Notes: a model not told the origin generated them from the sequence alone. 64,000 nt of DNA from Pectobacterium fontis (GCF_000803215.1 NZ_JSXC01000030.1:1-64000), one strand, 5' to 3'; positions 9,093-17,256 are shown, counted from the stretch's first letter. Translations and numbers: made by a program.

Positions 9093-10414
9093 TATACACT
9101 CCAGGGTATAAGTTTTTTACAGGTTAAACATTTAATCCCATCATTCTTATCGTCAATTAATCCATAAGAATTCAAAATATGGTTAATGAAAGATCCCTTG
9201 TTTTCTGCAATCTCTTCCCCCATAAATATCTTAGCTAAAGGATCAAAAAATGAATTTAGCCTGTTGTCGATATCATGAACATTGTCAGGACTATTTTTTA
9301 TATATATCCCTGATGAATTTACTGATTTATGATCTAATGCTTTAGCAATGACCTCAATTGATGCGCCTTCATTAGCCAAACGACTTCCTAGTGTATACCT
9401 GAATCTTCTGGCATTGAGCTCTAAGTAACGCTCAGTCCTTTCTGATATAATATTAAATTCCACAGGGATTTTTTTCAATTTATTTGAGATAAATGAATTT
9501 TTCATGTGAAGAAAATCCGTTTTTAAATAATATGAAAAATTTTCAACATCTCTTATTTTAGTCACTTTTTTAATATCTATAAAAATTGGTAATTCGTCTC
9601 TCAGTTGAGAAACCCCAACACCTAGTTGAGCTTCAACAAAGGTCTGGTTTTCATTAATCAGCATTAATAGATTTTCAAACAAGGAATTGTCTATCATTTT
9701 CATATTAAATTCTTGTCTGAAATTTTTTTGTTGTTTTACTTTTGGTATATTAAGGAAATAGCCTTCCTCATTTTCAATGAGGTCTTTAGCTTTAAGAGAT
9801 GTTAATTGTAATGGCCTTCTTCCTGTTGTTACCAACAGAATAATATAGCAATATAAGTAACCATCAATTTTCTTCTCTCGATAAATATCGCCAACACGTC
9901 TTAGCATGGTGCTGAGTTCAGTTTCAGTCAATGGCCCCTTATTCGGATCTCGTCTTTTGACAGCTTCCCCTGCTTGGCTCGGAGTTATTTTTATTTTCTC
10001 CATCACTCTAAGAGCACTTGTTTCTACCCCAGGATAATTGAATTTTTTCCATTTTCTGATAAAAGCCTTAATGGTGTTTAGTTTATAGTTTTTCGCATAG
10101 CCTAAGTGAACATTAAATTGACATACTGCCTTATCATCAATCGTCTTAATGATCATTACCCTAAACCAATCATTGAACACGCTATTAATTTTTTTAATAT
10201 GACTTGGACTATATTCAGAAGCATAGTAAGCCAACGTCTTTAGGTAGCTCATCTTCATTAATTCTGGCATTCTTTCTGCTACTTTATACGGATATACACA
10301 GAGGTCTTTATTTAATTGCCATTTCCTGTCTGAAATTTTGAAACTGTAGCCTGACATTTTAGATAAAAAGATATCTTCATTTTCAATACATTTGATTTCC
10401 ACATTAAGCCCCAC
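9092..10414 (-). CDS. Tyrosine recombinase (second of trio)
   Basis: A 440-aa recombinase of the phage integrase family with an N-terminal core-binding-like helical region (about 1-150). Catalytic elements: Arg in TTGRRPLQLTSL, the R-x-F-R-Y box in NARRFRYTLGSRLA (the usual first His is replaced by Arg), His in AKALDHKSVNSS, and nucleophile Tyr in SGIYIKNS. Translation starts at a GTG overlapping the end of the preceding recombinase by 11 bp. The His-to-Arg change also occurs in some Tn554-type recombinases, so activity is not excluded. Confidence 0.85.
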   Translation of the reverse strand: MGLNVEIKCIENEDIFLSKMSGYSFKISDRKWQLNKDLCVYPYKVAERMPELMKMSYLKTLAYYASEYSPSHIKKINSVFNDWFRVMIIKTIDDKAVCQFNVHLGYAKNYKLNTIKAFIRKWKKFNYPGVETSALRVMEKIKITPSQAGEAVKRRDPNKGPLTETELSTMLRRVGDIYREKKIDGYLYCYIILLVTTGRRPLQLTSLKAKDLIENEEGYFLNIPKVKQQKNFRQEFNMKMIDNSLFENLLMLINENQTFVEAQLGVGVSQLRDELPIFIDIKKVTKIRDVENFSYYLKTDFLHMKNSFISNKLKKIPVEFNIISERTERYLELNARRFRYTLGSRLANEGASIEVIAKALDHKSVNSSGIYIKNSPDNVHDIDNRLNSFFDPLAKIFMGEEIAENKGSFINHILNSYGLIDDKNDGIKCLTCKKLIPWSV

Positions 10415-11609
10415 TAATTATTTTGTTAATTGAACCATAAATTCTCAGGATAACTTCTTTTTCTTGTTGTGATATGTATTTGAAATTATAATTTTCAGAC
10501 ATTTTTGACCCTTTTGACCAACCCTGACAATAATTTCTTAGTTCTTTCTTTCTTCCAAATTCCAAATTAGATACATCCATTTCTTTTGAATATATATAAT
10601 TCCAGGAATGCCTTAATCTATGACCCGATAGTTTAGATAATTCAGGACTTGCTCTCTTCAGGGTTGATATGATTTTCTCATAAGCTGAAATACTTAAAGG
10701 TTCTCCAGCAGTTTTTCCAGTGTAGTGTGCGACTAATAAGAAATTATGTTTTTTTCTCTTAGTCATCTTCTCCCTGCTATCACTTATATATCTGAAAATG
10801 TCACTGGCTAATTCGTCGGATAATGGAATAACTCTCTCACCCGTCTTGACTAATGGCTGATAAGATCTTCTGTCCTCCTTTGAATCATGTCTTCTAATAA
10901 TACTTAGCGTATTGTCTCTGAGGTCAAAATCATCTATTTTAAGATTGAGTAACTCGCCTGCCCTTAAACCCAAATTAAAAAGCAAAGAGAATATGAGCCT
11001 GTTTCTTATCTGAACATCCTTTTGAAAAGGATTTTTATTTCCGTCAATTTCTAGCAGATTGAACAGTATTCTTATCTCTCCTTCATCTAATGATTTGTCA
11101 GATCTATCATTCATATTTAATGAGCTCTTTCTCGGAATATGTGCTTTGATGCTTTCGATAAAATTATCTACTTCATATCTGGCATGAATTCCTTTTGTGG
11201 AGTGAACTAATATACACAACCACTTTAGATAACTCGAAAAGACATGGATCCTGTAACTAAAGGTTCTTTTGGCAATAAACATCTTATTCATCTTTCTTAT
11301 ATTTGTTATCTTCTGTTTGTCAAACCTCTGTTTTGCATATCTTATAAGGTCATTTATTTCAGCAATACTAAGATATTTTTTAGCCTCTATTCTTTCTACT
11401 ATATTTATTTTCCTGCTATCTAAGAAATTGCTGAAAATCAGCAGATTAGTTGCCACTACCTCTACAGTTGAAGCTGTAGCATTTCTATTCCTGACATTCT
11501 CAGTAAGAAAAAGATTTTGATAGTAAACTGGCAGTTCAGTTTCTTTATCAAGGATTAGGTGTCCTCGCTCCCCACTACTCATGATAAATTTTTTTATCTT
11601 GTATCCCAT
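10404..11609 (-). CDS. Tyrosine recombinase (first of trio)
   Basis: A 401-aa recombinase and the first gene of the minus-strand module. The core-binding region spans about 30-150. The catalytic domain shows Arg in NLGLRAGELLNLK, a conserved Lys/beta-hairpin area, H-R-L-R-H in KLSGHRLRHSWNYI, and Tyr in SENYNFKY. Three different tyrosine recombinases in overlapping frames suggest a heteromeric integrase as in 'recombinase in trio' or Tn554-like elements, which insert at specific sites without tRNA homology. Its promoter should lie in the AT-rich stretch 11610-11890. Confidence 0.85.
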   Translation of the reverse strand: MGYKIKKFIMSSGERGHLILDKETELPVYYQNLFLTENVRNRNATASTVEVVATNLLIFSNFLDSRKINIVERIEAKKYLSIAEINDLIRYAKQRFDKQKITNIRKMNKMFIAKRTFSYRIHVFSSYLKWLCILVHSTKGIHARYEVDNFIESIKAHIPRKSSLNMNDRSDKSLDEGEIRILFNLLEIDGNKNPFQKDVQIRNRLIFSLLFNLGLRAGELLNLKIDDFDLRDNTLSIIRRHDSKEDRRSYQPLVKTGERVIPLSDELASDIFRYISDSREKMTKRKKHNFLLVAHYTGKTAGEPLSISAYEKIISTLKRASPELSKLSGHRLRHSWNYIYSKEMDVSNLEFGRKKELRNYCQGWSKGSKMSENYNFKYISQQEKEVILRIYGSINKIISGA

Positions 11610-11891
11610 TATTCCCTCAATCTTTACGTTTTAATATCACTCCGACTTATCTAATATATTTCAATATTAAATAAATCAAATCTTTTACAAAAAAAAGGAA
11701 CTAATCCACTTAATTATTAATGCCTTAATTGAATTTATTTGACGTAAAATAAACAGGTACGGATAATAAAAGTTATGCACACCGGATAATTAATAATTCC
11801 CCACAAAGCCTTTAAATAAAAAGACCTCCTTAAAAACTGTAAAATATTCTGTAAAGAATATAGGGTTTATTCATTAAAATTCTTTACACTT

Positions 11892-12088
11892 TTAAAATAC
11901 ATTTCTTTTTTCAATCGCGGTCAATATCCATTCATCAATTTCATTTTCAACAAATGCGACAGCACGGATACCAATTTTCACAGGTCGGGGGAAACGTTCT
12001 TCACTAATAAGGCGATAGTTCCAGGCTTTTCCAAAGCCGGTTTTTCTCATTACTTCGGGGTTAGAATAAGGCGATTCTGGGTATTCAT
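11892..12088 (-). pseudogene. AlpA-family regulator, frameshifted
   Basis: Not a single open frame. From the ATG at 12088 (ribosome site GAGGAGAG just before) the protein reads MNTQNRLILTP and then stops. In the next frame EVMRKTGFGKAWNYRLIS and FPRPVKIGIRAVAF-ENEIDEWI follow to the stop at 11892. This is the standard 66-aa AlpA/excisionase-type winged-helix regulator of P4-like islands. One C missing from the C-run at 12057-12060 explains the break. Either the gene is dead or a short product starts at the internal ATG (MRKTGF). Sequencing error is an alternative. Confidence 0.7.
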
Positions 12089-12117
12089 AGTCTCTCCTCG
12101 TTTTTTAGAAGAGACTA
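12088..12117 (-). promoter_or_regulatory. Inverted repeat over alpA start
   Basis: An 8-bp perfect inverted repeat (12088-12095 with 12110-12117) spans the ribosome-binding site and start codon of the alpA-like gene. It could be an RNA hairpin that hides the ribosome site or an operator. It has no T-run in the right place to be its own terminator. Confidence 0.4.
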
Positions 12118-12172
12118 TATGAAAAGTTCAGGGAAACAAGCGAATTTCAGCACATCCAGAATTCGCGTGTTT

Positions 12173-13027
12173 TTAGTCCTTGTCTGCGAGCGTTATAACA
12201 TCCGAAACCCGCATTTCTTTCAAATGGTTGTTCTTGTTAAGAAAATGATGAAACTGAATGATGAATGGCTTGCAGACCGCTTTTAACGCCAGTGGTCTAT
12301 CGGTATCTTTTATTTGGTTATTCGCTCTGATTCGACCTTCTTTATCCGCATGGTCATAGAGCAGTGATGAAAGATGATCATCTGACACACGGATATCATG
12401 GTGCTTTGCCCATATCAGTATGTCGATCATTGGGATCAGCCTGTAATTGATAATTTTCTTGATCGTTCCGTAGCCAAAGCGAACAGTATTTGATAAATCC
12501 TCTTCAATCCCCCATATTTTACGCCACTGTGGGAGCATCTCTCTCAGAGATCCTATGATTTCTTCGTCAGTGCCACTGGCGAAATCTATCTCAATCATTA
12601 TGCTGTTTTTAAAAAATACAGGTAATGTCTTAGCGATGGGCGTATTTGCGAATTCTTTTGTCACATGATACTCATCACTTTTTGCATCCCAGGAAAACAA
12701 CGAATCATTCATACCGTGTATACAAAGATCAGCCAGTCTTCCGGTCGTTGTTATAGAGAAGTGTGGGGATGGGAAAAGCATATTGTCTATTGCAAGGAGC
12801 TCCATATAGCTATCCGTAATGAGGAAGGGCTCTCCACTAAAAAGACTTTTGGTATAAATTTCTGCCAGCCTGATTTCAACATCCCCAGGGTCAGATCTAA
12901 AAAACAATGACCGCATCACTAGCTCGTGATAAAGCCGCCCAAGAGATATGTTTTCAAACTGCCGATAGGTATCGATATTTAGCCATTTTTTGATTTCTTT
13001 AATGTCTTTGTCCGACAAGTTTTTCAT
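12173..13027 (-). CDS. DUF6387-family protein
   Basis: A 284-aa protein. The N-terminus K-W-L-N-I-D-T-Y-R-Q-F followed by a W/Y-rich 'LxxELxxR' helix matches the family commonly encoded beside integrases and AlpA regulators in enterobacterial islands (DUF6387, function unknown). The ATG at 13027 is chosen because GAGG lies 8 bases upstream and it fits the usual family start. The frame stays open to a GTG at 13123, but that start has no ribosome site. It shares direction with alpA and ends the left island close to the tRNA-derived attachment site. Confidence 0.6.
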   Translation of the reverse strand: MKNLSDKDIKEIKKWLNIDTYRQFENISLGRLYHELVMRSLFFRSDPGDVEIRLAEIYTKSLFSGEPFLITDSYMELLAIDNMLFPSPHFSITTTGRLADLCIHGMNDSLFSWDAKSDEYHVTKEFANTPIAKTLPVFFKNSIMIEIDFASGTDEEIIGSLREMLPQWRKIWGIEEDLSNTVRFGYGTIKKIINYRLIPMIDILIWAKHHDIRVSDDHLSSLLYDHADKEGRIRANNQIKDTDRPLALKAVCKPFIIQFHHFLNKNNHLKEMRVSDVITLADKD

Positions 13028-13179
13028 ATGATCATCCTCTATCAATTGTCCTTTCCTTAAAAAGGATAGTTGATTCAGGCTGACCCGCGACTTCTCAGTG
13101 CCAGTTACCTTCATCCCTGCCACAGCAACGAAAGTTAGCTTAGGGTTCTTATTGACATTGGTTTCTAAAAAAAGATAGT

Positions 13180-13202
13180 GTTATTGGTAGATTTGTTGGT
13201 AG
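13180..13202. repeat. Arm-like direct repeat pair near att
   Basis: Two copies of TTGGTAGA separated by 7 bases lie 60 bp before the attachment site, followed by an inverted partner GACAAATC for GATTTGT. Such repeats near an att site are typical integrase or excisionase arm sites. This reading is inferred from position. Confidence 0.35.
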
Positions 13203-13260
13203 AGGTTTTCCGACAAATCGGTTTTAACATGAAAAAACAACCAGATAGGTGCATGTTAAA

Positions 13261-13278
13261 GTCCAGTCAGAGGAGCCA
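13261..13278 (+). other. att site: 3' end of tRNA-Asn
   Basis: The 18 bases GTCCAGTCAGAGGAGCCA are identical to the T-arm/acceptor 3' end of enterobacterial tRNA-Asn, including the terminal CCA. The upstream part of the tRNA is absent, so this is not a tRNA gene but a duplicated end. That is what remains when an island integrates at asn tRNA. It is followed by a terminator (13287-13320) and then by a P4-type integrase, so it marks the junction of two adjacent islands. Confidence 0.75.
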
Positions 13279-13286
13279 ATTTAGAG

Positions 13287-13320
13287 AAAGCAGACGTTCA
13301 CTGACGTCTGCTTTTTTGCT
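13287..13320 (+). terminator. Terminator following tRNA-Asn end
   Basis: An 11-bp perfect stem (13287-13297 with 13304-13314), a 6-base loop and a T-run. Its place directly after the tRNA-Asn end suggests it is the natural tRNA terminator carried along with the att duplication. Confidence 0.8.
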
Positions 13321-13394
13321 TTTTATCAATTGGTTATCCCCTTCTTCAGGTTCGCCCTCGTTCACTAAAAAACGCTCGAAGCCATACCCTTTTG

Positions 13395-13441
13395 CTGGTA
13401 AAAATACTGGTAAAGCTGGTTCGATTTCGTTTTTACCAGCA
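13395..13441. repeat. Integrase arm-type repeats
   Basis: Two direct CTGGTAAA copies (within 13395-13403 and 13407-13415) and one inverted TTTACCAGC (13433-13441) lie just before the integrase ribosome site. They are candidate arm-binding or autoregulation sites for the integrase. Confidence 0.4.
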
Positions 13442-13457
13442 ATCGGAGGGAGCCGTC

Positions 13458-14735
13458 ATGTCACTTACTGATACTAAAGTAAAAAATGCCAAGCCGTCAG
13501 AAAAGGCGGTGAAGCTCACTGACGGGTTCGGCCTCTACCTGCTGGTACATCCCAACGGTTCAAAATACTGGCAGTTGGGTTATCGATTTGAAGGAAAACA
13601 GAAGGTGTTTTCCATTGGTGTCTACCCTGCTGTTTCACTGGCTGATGCAAGACAACGACGAGATGAAGCGAAAAAGCTGTTAGCTTCTGGAATTGATCCG
13701 AGCGCTAAAAAGCAGGCTGACAACAAAACCACACTGGAAAAGCGTAACAATACCCGCGCTTTCAAAACTGTTGCTAAGAGCTGGTTTGTCACCAAAACCA
13801 CATGGTCGGAAGATTATCAGCGTTCTGTCTGGACACGACTGGAAACTTATCTGTTCCCTGACATTGGTGAAAAAGATATTGCTGAACTGGATACAGGCGA
13901 TCTGCTGATTCCTATCAAAAAGATAGAGAAGCTGGGTTATCTGGAAATTGCTATGCGGGTAAAACAGTACGCCACTGCCATCATGCGTTATGCCGTCCAG
14001 CAAAAGATGATCCGTTTCAACCCTGCCTATGACTTGGAAGGTGCGGTTCAGAAGCCCCAGACCGAACACCGCCCCGCAATCGAGCTGGAAGAGATCCCTA
14101 CCCTGCTGGAGCGTATTGAAGGCTATAAAGGCCGTAGCCGACTGACTCAACTGGCGATAAAACTCAATCTGCTGATTTTTGTGCGTTCCAGCGAACTCCG
14201 CTTTGCCCGTTGGTCAGAGATCGATTTCAAAAGCAGTTTGTGGGTTATCCCTGAACAACGTGAAGCCATTGAAGGGATCAAGCATTCAGGCCGTGGTGCA
14301 AAAATGCGCAGAAAGCATTATGTTCCTCTATGCGATCAAGCACTGGCAATTTTGAAAGAACTAAAAGACCTCACCTATGACGTTAACGGTGATGACGGCT
14401 TTATCCTGACGGGCTGTTATGATGCGATGAAGCCGATGAGTGAAAACACCATCAACAAAGCGTTTCGTAAAATGGGCTATGACACCAAAACCGATCTATG
14501 CGGTCACGGCTTTCGAACGCTGGCGTGTAGTGCGTTGATTGAATCAGGCATCTGGCCTGAAGATGTGGTTGAACTTCAGATGAGCCACATGGAAAAGAAC
14601 AACATTCGTGCTGCCTACACCCACAAGGCCAAACACCTTGAACAACGCCGCTTGATGTTGCAGTGGTGGGCTGATTTCCTTGATGCTAGCAGCAACGGGA
14701 TGGTTAGGCCGTTTGAGTTTGCGCAAAAGGGATAA
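13458..14735 (+). CDS. P4-type tyrosine integrase
   Basis: A 425-aa integrase. The N-terminal DUF4102 arm-binding domain (about 1-85) has the hallmark LTDTKVKNAKP start and the GLYLLVHPNGSKYW and SIGVYPAVSLADAR motifs. The catalytic domain shows Arg in VRSSELRFARW, H-G-F-R in CGHGFRTLACS, His in QMSHMEKNN and Tyr in RAAYTHKAKH. The ATG at 13458 is chosen because CGGAGGG lies 7 bases upstream; the frame extends further back without support. It reads away from the tRNA-Asn end, as expected for an island integrase at its att site. Its 3' end is duplicated at 25,590. Confidence 0.93.
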   Translation: MSLTDTKVKNAKPSEKAVKLTDGFGLYLLVHPNGSKYWQLGYRFEGKQKVFSIGVYPAVSLADARQRRDEAKKLLASGIDPSAKKQADNKTTLEKRNNTRAFKTVAKSWFVTKTTWSEDYQRSVWTRLETYLFPDIGEKDIAELDTGDLLIPIKKIEKLGYLEIAMRVKQYATAIMRYAVQQKMIRFNPAYDLEGAVQKPQTEHRPAIELEEIPTLLERIEGYKGRSRLTQLAIKLNLLIFVRSSELRFARWSEIDFKSSLWVIPEQREAIEGIKHSGRGAKMRRKHYVPLCDQALAILKELKDLTYDVNGDDGFILTGCYDAMKPMSENTINKAFRKMGYDTKTDLCGHGFRTLACSALIESGIWPEDVVELQMSHMEKNNIRAAYTHKAKHLEQRRLMLQWWADFLDASSNGMVRPFEFAQKG

Positions 14736-14778
14736 TGATCTGAGCCAGCAATAGCCATCGCGTGAGATCTGAGCTTGT

Positions 14779-14819
14779 TTGACTTTTCATCCCAAACAGG
14801 GTAATAAAAGGTATTACCC
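14779..14819 (+). promoter_or_regulatory. Promoter and palindromic operator of toxin-antitoxin operon
   Basis: A -35 box TTGACT (14779-14784) and a -10 box TAATAA (14802-14807) are spaced by 17 bp. A perfect inverted repeat GGGTAATA-N5-TATTACCC (14799-14819) overlaps the -10, the expected place for autorepression by the ribbon-helix-helix antitoxin. Confidence 0.7.
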
Positions 14820-14851
14820 TTTATTATCCAGAATGACTTCGGGAGGTTAAC

Positions 14852-15115
14852 ATGCCAGTCTCCGTAAAACTCGATACCCTACTTGAGGAAAGACTTGCTC
14901 GCTTGGCGGCTAAACGCAAGAGAACAAAGCACTATCTGATGAAGCAGGCTATCGTTTCCTATGTTGATACAGAAGAACAGAAAGAACGTTTACGCCAGCA
15001 GGCACAGTCCTCATATGCAAATTACCTCAACACAGGTAATCATTTAACAGGTAAAGAAGTCGTTGATTTTCTGCGGAGTGGCAAAAACGGAGATCTTCCT
15101 GAATGCCACAAGTGA
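14852..15115 (+). CDS. ParD/StbD-like ribbon-helix-helix antitoxin (copy 1)
   Basis: An 87-aa protein. The N-terminus MPVSVKLDTLLEERLARLAAKRKRTKHYLMKQAI is a classical CopG/Arc-type ribbon-helix-helix DNA-binding domain. The C-terminal part (about 50-87) would wrap the toxin. It is preceded by a strong ribosome site (GGGAGG) and overlaps the toxin gene by 13 bp. It should repress its own promoter at the palindrome 14799-14819. The protein is identical to the second copy at 25785. Confidence 0.88.
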   Translation: MPVSVKLDTLLEERLARLAAKRKRTKHYLMKQAIVSYVDTEEQKERLRQQAQSSYANYLNTGNHLTGKEVVDFLRSGKNGDLPECHK

Positions 15116-15408
15116 TCGTGACGGAAAAGGCTCGCCAAGGTATTAATCGCTGTCTGGACTTCCTCGAAAATAATTCCGCAGGCTACGTCATTAACGATGT
15201 TAAGAACACCATCGCTGATAGTCTTGATAACCTTGAAAAAGGGCTGGGTACTGGCTTCATCTCTGATGAAGAAGACGAAGATGACTTTTTATATGAAGTG
15301 ATTATCCCTTATGGCGATTCGGGTTATGAATACTGTTATTTCATTGACGCTCAGGGACGTTATATTGTAGTCGGTTTTAAGCATCAAAAGGAAAATGATT
15401 ATTACTGA
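15103..15408 (+). CDS. ParE/RelE-family toxin (copy 1)
   Basis: A 101-aa protein of RelE/ParE fold size. The helical N-terminus IVTEKARQGINRCLDFLE is the usual 'A-x-x-D/N-L-x-x-I' toxin start, and the C-terminal beta strands end with YCYFIDAQGRYIVVGFKHQKE. ParE members poison gyrase and RelE members cut mRNA; the sequence alone does not decide which. It overlaps its antitoxin gene. It differs from copy 2 at two visible positions (Asp/Ala in C-L-x-FLEN and Asp/Asn in IA-x-SLDN). Confidence 0.85.
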   Translation: MPQVIVTEKARQGINRCLDFLENNSAGYVINDVKNTIADSLDNLEKGLGTGFISDEEDEDDFLYEVIIPYGDSGYEYCYFIDAQGRYIVVGFKHQKENDYY

Positions 15409-15454
15409 GTCACAAACGTGACAGCCATTGTCAGACGGTTTGAGGTTGTACAAG

Positions 15455-15883
15455 TTAGTTCAAGACCTCGCATGTAATAAAAGGCATTACATTGTATATC
15501 CTATGATGCTCTTGAATCGTTGGAGCATCAAAATAAGCATACATATTTCCACCATCAGGAAATACATACCAACAGCAACCATTGGATTTATGTCCCCACT
15601 CTGCACGGACAAATCCTTTTCGAATATTGACACCTTTAGGCCAATCAGTGATTTCTTCTATCAAAAAAGAGTTATCATCTTTCGTTGTTAACGAGAATAA
15701 AGAAAGCTCATCAACACCAACGATAAAAGGCATCTTCACATATCTCTGATAAACCCTTCCATCTTCATGTAAAAAGAACAGTTCTTTACCACACCAAGGG
15801 ATTTCATTTTGATCATATTTAGATGAATCGAGTTCTTTTACATTATCAGGCCAGTTTTTTTGTACGTTAATTAATATTTTCAT
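15455..15883 (-). CDS. Hypothetical protein, 142 aa
   Basis: A soluble acidic protein rich in aromatic residues (WCGKELFF, GCCWYVFPDGGNMYAYF), with no signal peptide or recognised motif. Size and composition would fit an immunity protein or a small cargo protein, but this is only a guess. It is convergent with the toxin gene. Its last 28 codons are included in the 880-bp duplication, and copy 2 is cut there by an IS1 remnant. Confidence 0.5.
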   Translation of the reverse strand: MKILINVQKNWPDNVKELDSSKYDQNEIPWCGKELFFLHEDGRVYQRYVKMPFIVGVDELSLFSLTTKDDNSFLIEEITDWPKGVNIRKGFVRAEWGHKSNGCCWYVFPDGGNMYAYFDAPTIQEHHRIYNVMPFITCEVLN

Positions 15884-16039
15884 TTAAACACCTATTTTTA
15901 TTTTGTTATATATTGATATAAATTACTGGATTGTCAATAACGATGCGGTGGTTTGACGACTTTTAATTTTCGTGCATGAGAATAAAAAACCATGTAATAT
16001 TATATGGTATTTCCCTACTGTTAAAAATTGAGTATAGCT

Positions 16040-16708
16040 ATGAATATAATTTTTGATCTGGACGGAACCATTATTGACTCATTACCGGGCATTAGAACAA
16101 GTTTGGTTTATGCTATACGCCAGCAAGGACATACCATTGATGATTCTATTGATATTTCGGTGCTAATTGGCCCACCTATGAATACGATTATGCGCACTTT
16201 ACTTACGCCTTATGGGGATAACAGAATCTCAGAAACCGTGAAGATATATCGAGAGCATTATGGTCTGTATGGACTCTACGATAGCACGCTTTACGAAGGG
16301 ATACATTCCACTCTTGACCGGTTAAAAAATGAAGGCCATCAGCTATTTATCGCCACATCGAAAAGACAGCGTTTTGCACAATCTATATTAGCTAATTTGA
16401 AGCTATGTTCGCTATTTACCGAGATTACTGGCACATCTGAAGATGGCAGTATGGATGACAAAAGTTTACTTTTATCAAACCTTATCCATAAATACGATCT
16501 TGATACCAAAAATACAATTATGGTCGGAGACAGAAAGGATGATGTTATCAGCGCTCATGATAACGGTCTATTAGCCATCGGTGTGCAATGGGGTTATGGC
16601 TCATACGAGGAGTTATCTCAGCACAAAGTCGATTATTGGTGTGAATCGCCTTCGCAATTGATTGATGTTGTTAACAGAATTGTGCTCAATAGCACTCACC
16701 ATACATAA
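16040..16708 (+). CDS. HAD-superfamily phosphatase (phosphoglycolate-phosphatase type)
   Basis: A 222-aa protein with the HAD motif I IIFDLDGTIIDS (the two Asp are nucleophile and acid/base), motif II Thr/Ser in LFIATSKRQ, a Lys in motif III (MDDKSLLL) and motif IV MVGDRKDDVISA. The cap between motifs I and II is a small helical C1 cap (about 15-80), typical of Gph/YjjG/PpaX-like phosphatases. The ATG at 16040 is used; an upstream TTG at 16028 is in frame but less likely. The substrate cannot be told. It is an isolated plus-strand gene in the island. Confidence 0.8.
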   Translation: MNIIFDLDGTIIDSLPGIRTSLVYAIRQQGHTIDDSIDISVLIGPPMNTIMRTLLTPYGDNRISETVKIYREHYGLYGLYDSTLYEGIHSTLDRLKNEGHQLFIATSKRQRFAQSILANLKLCSLFTEITGTSEDGSMDDKSLLLSNLIHKYDLDTKNTIMVGDRKDDVISAHDNGLLAIGVQWGYGSYEELSQHKVDYWCESPSQLIDVVNRIVLNSTHHT

Positions 16709-16863
16709 GTCCATCTCCACATTAGCCTCTGTGTCATCCAACGGTTCACGCAGTTCTGATTGTGCGGATCTGAAAACTGGGAATTACCTGTTGTGGGTTT
16801 TCTTATATCGCGTTAACTAATTGAATTTACTAGTATCATTCCTAGCCTTAAATTGCAGCCGAA

Positions 16864-16939
16864 AGGTTCACGCCTGAATACAGGACTACCTATGAACCTG
16901 TTTTGCCCCTGAAAGGTACTCGCAATACCAGACAGGGGC
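16864..16939 (+). ncRNA. Structured leader with two nested hairpins
   Basis: There are two consecutive hairpins of the same design. AGGTTCA (16864-16870) pairs with TGAACCT (16893-16899) around an inner CCTG/CAGG stem. GCCCCTG (16905-16911) pairs with CAGGGGC (16933-16939) around an inner GGTA/TACC stem. Both 5' arms follow a GAAAGGT-like sequence. They lie just upstream of two tiny ORFs. They could be a cis-regulatory leader or a small RNA. No known riboswitch is recognised. Confidence 0.4.
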
Positions 16940-16966
16940 TAACCTCAACGTTACAAGGATAACGCT

Positions 16967-17065
16967 ATGGCTGTCTGTCAGTTTACCTATTCCCATCCTG
17001 AAAATCTGCATCTGGCTACTGCTTTTTTGCCACACTCAACAACGGAGGCTTATCATGTTCGATAA
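16967..17065 (+). CDS. Tiny leader-peptide-like ORF, 32 aa
   Basis: ATG at 16967 follows an AAGGA site (spacing 7) and the frame ends at 17065, inside the next ORF. The next ORF starts at 17055 with its own CGGAGG, so translation may be coupled. The peptide is short and without a motif. It is supported mainly by the ribosome site and position. Confidence 0.35.
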   Translation: MAVCQFTYSHPENLHLATAFLPHSTTEAYHVR

Positions 17066-17225
17066 TGCACCGCTGGAACTGGAAGAAATTATCGATCAGT
17101 GTCGGGCATTAATTTACGCGGTTGTTGAACTGGATGAACCTAAAGCAAAAGAGATCTTATCCTTTATCTTGTGGGAAAGACTCAATGCACTTTATTTATC
17201 CTATCAGAAAGAAGTTGTAGACTAA
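17055..17225 (+). CDS. Small acidic helical protein, 56 aa
   Basis: Starts MFDNAPLELEEIIDQC and is predicted to be a helical bundle-like small protein (LEEIIDQCRALIYAVVELDE, AKEILSFILWERLNAL). It has a good ribosome site (CGGAGG at 17043-17048) and a terminator right behind, which supports a real gene. It resembles small proteins of enterobacterial islands and prophages whose function is unknown. Confidence 0.6.
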   Translation: MFDNAPLELEEIIDQCRALIYAVVELDEPKAKEILSFILWERLNALYLSYQKEVVD

Positions 17226-17256
17226 TATTATTAGGTCAGCACTATTAAAGCACGGC

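Larger units (their letters stand above)
14658..15537. repeat. 880-bp direct repeat, copy 1
   Basis: This covers the integrase tail, the toxin-antitoxin operon and the 3' part of the minus-strand gene at 15455. It is nearly identical to 25590-26470 in the same orientation. Similarity stops abruptly at 15537, exactly where an IS1 end begins in copy 2. Confidence 0.9.

Noticed and set aside
13100..13460. A complete tRNA-Asn gene
   Set aside because: Only the 3' 18 bases are present; acceptor 5' strand, D-arm and anticodon arm are missing.
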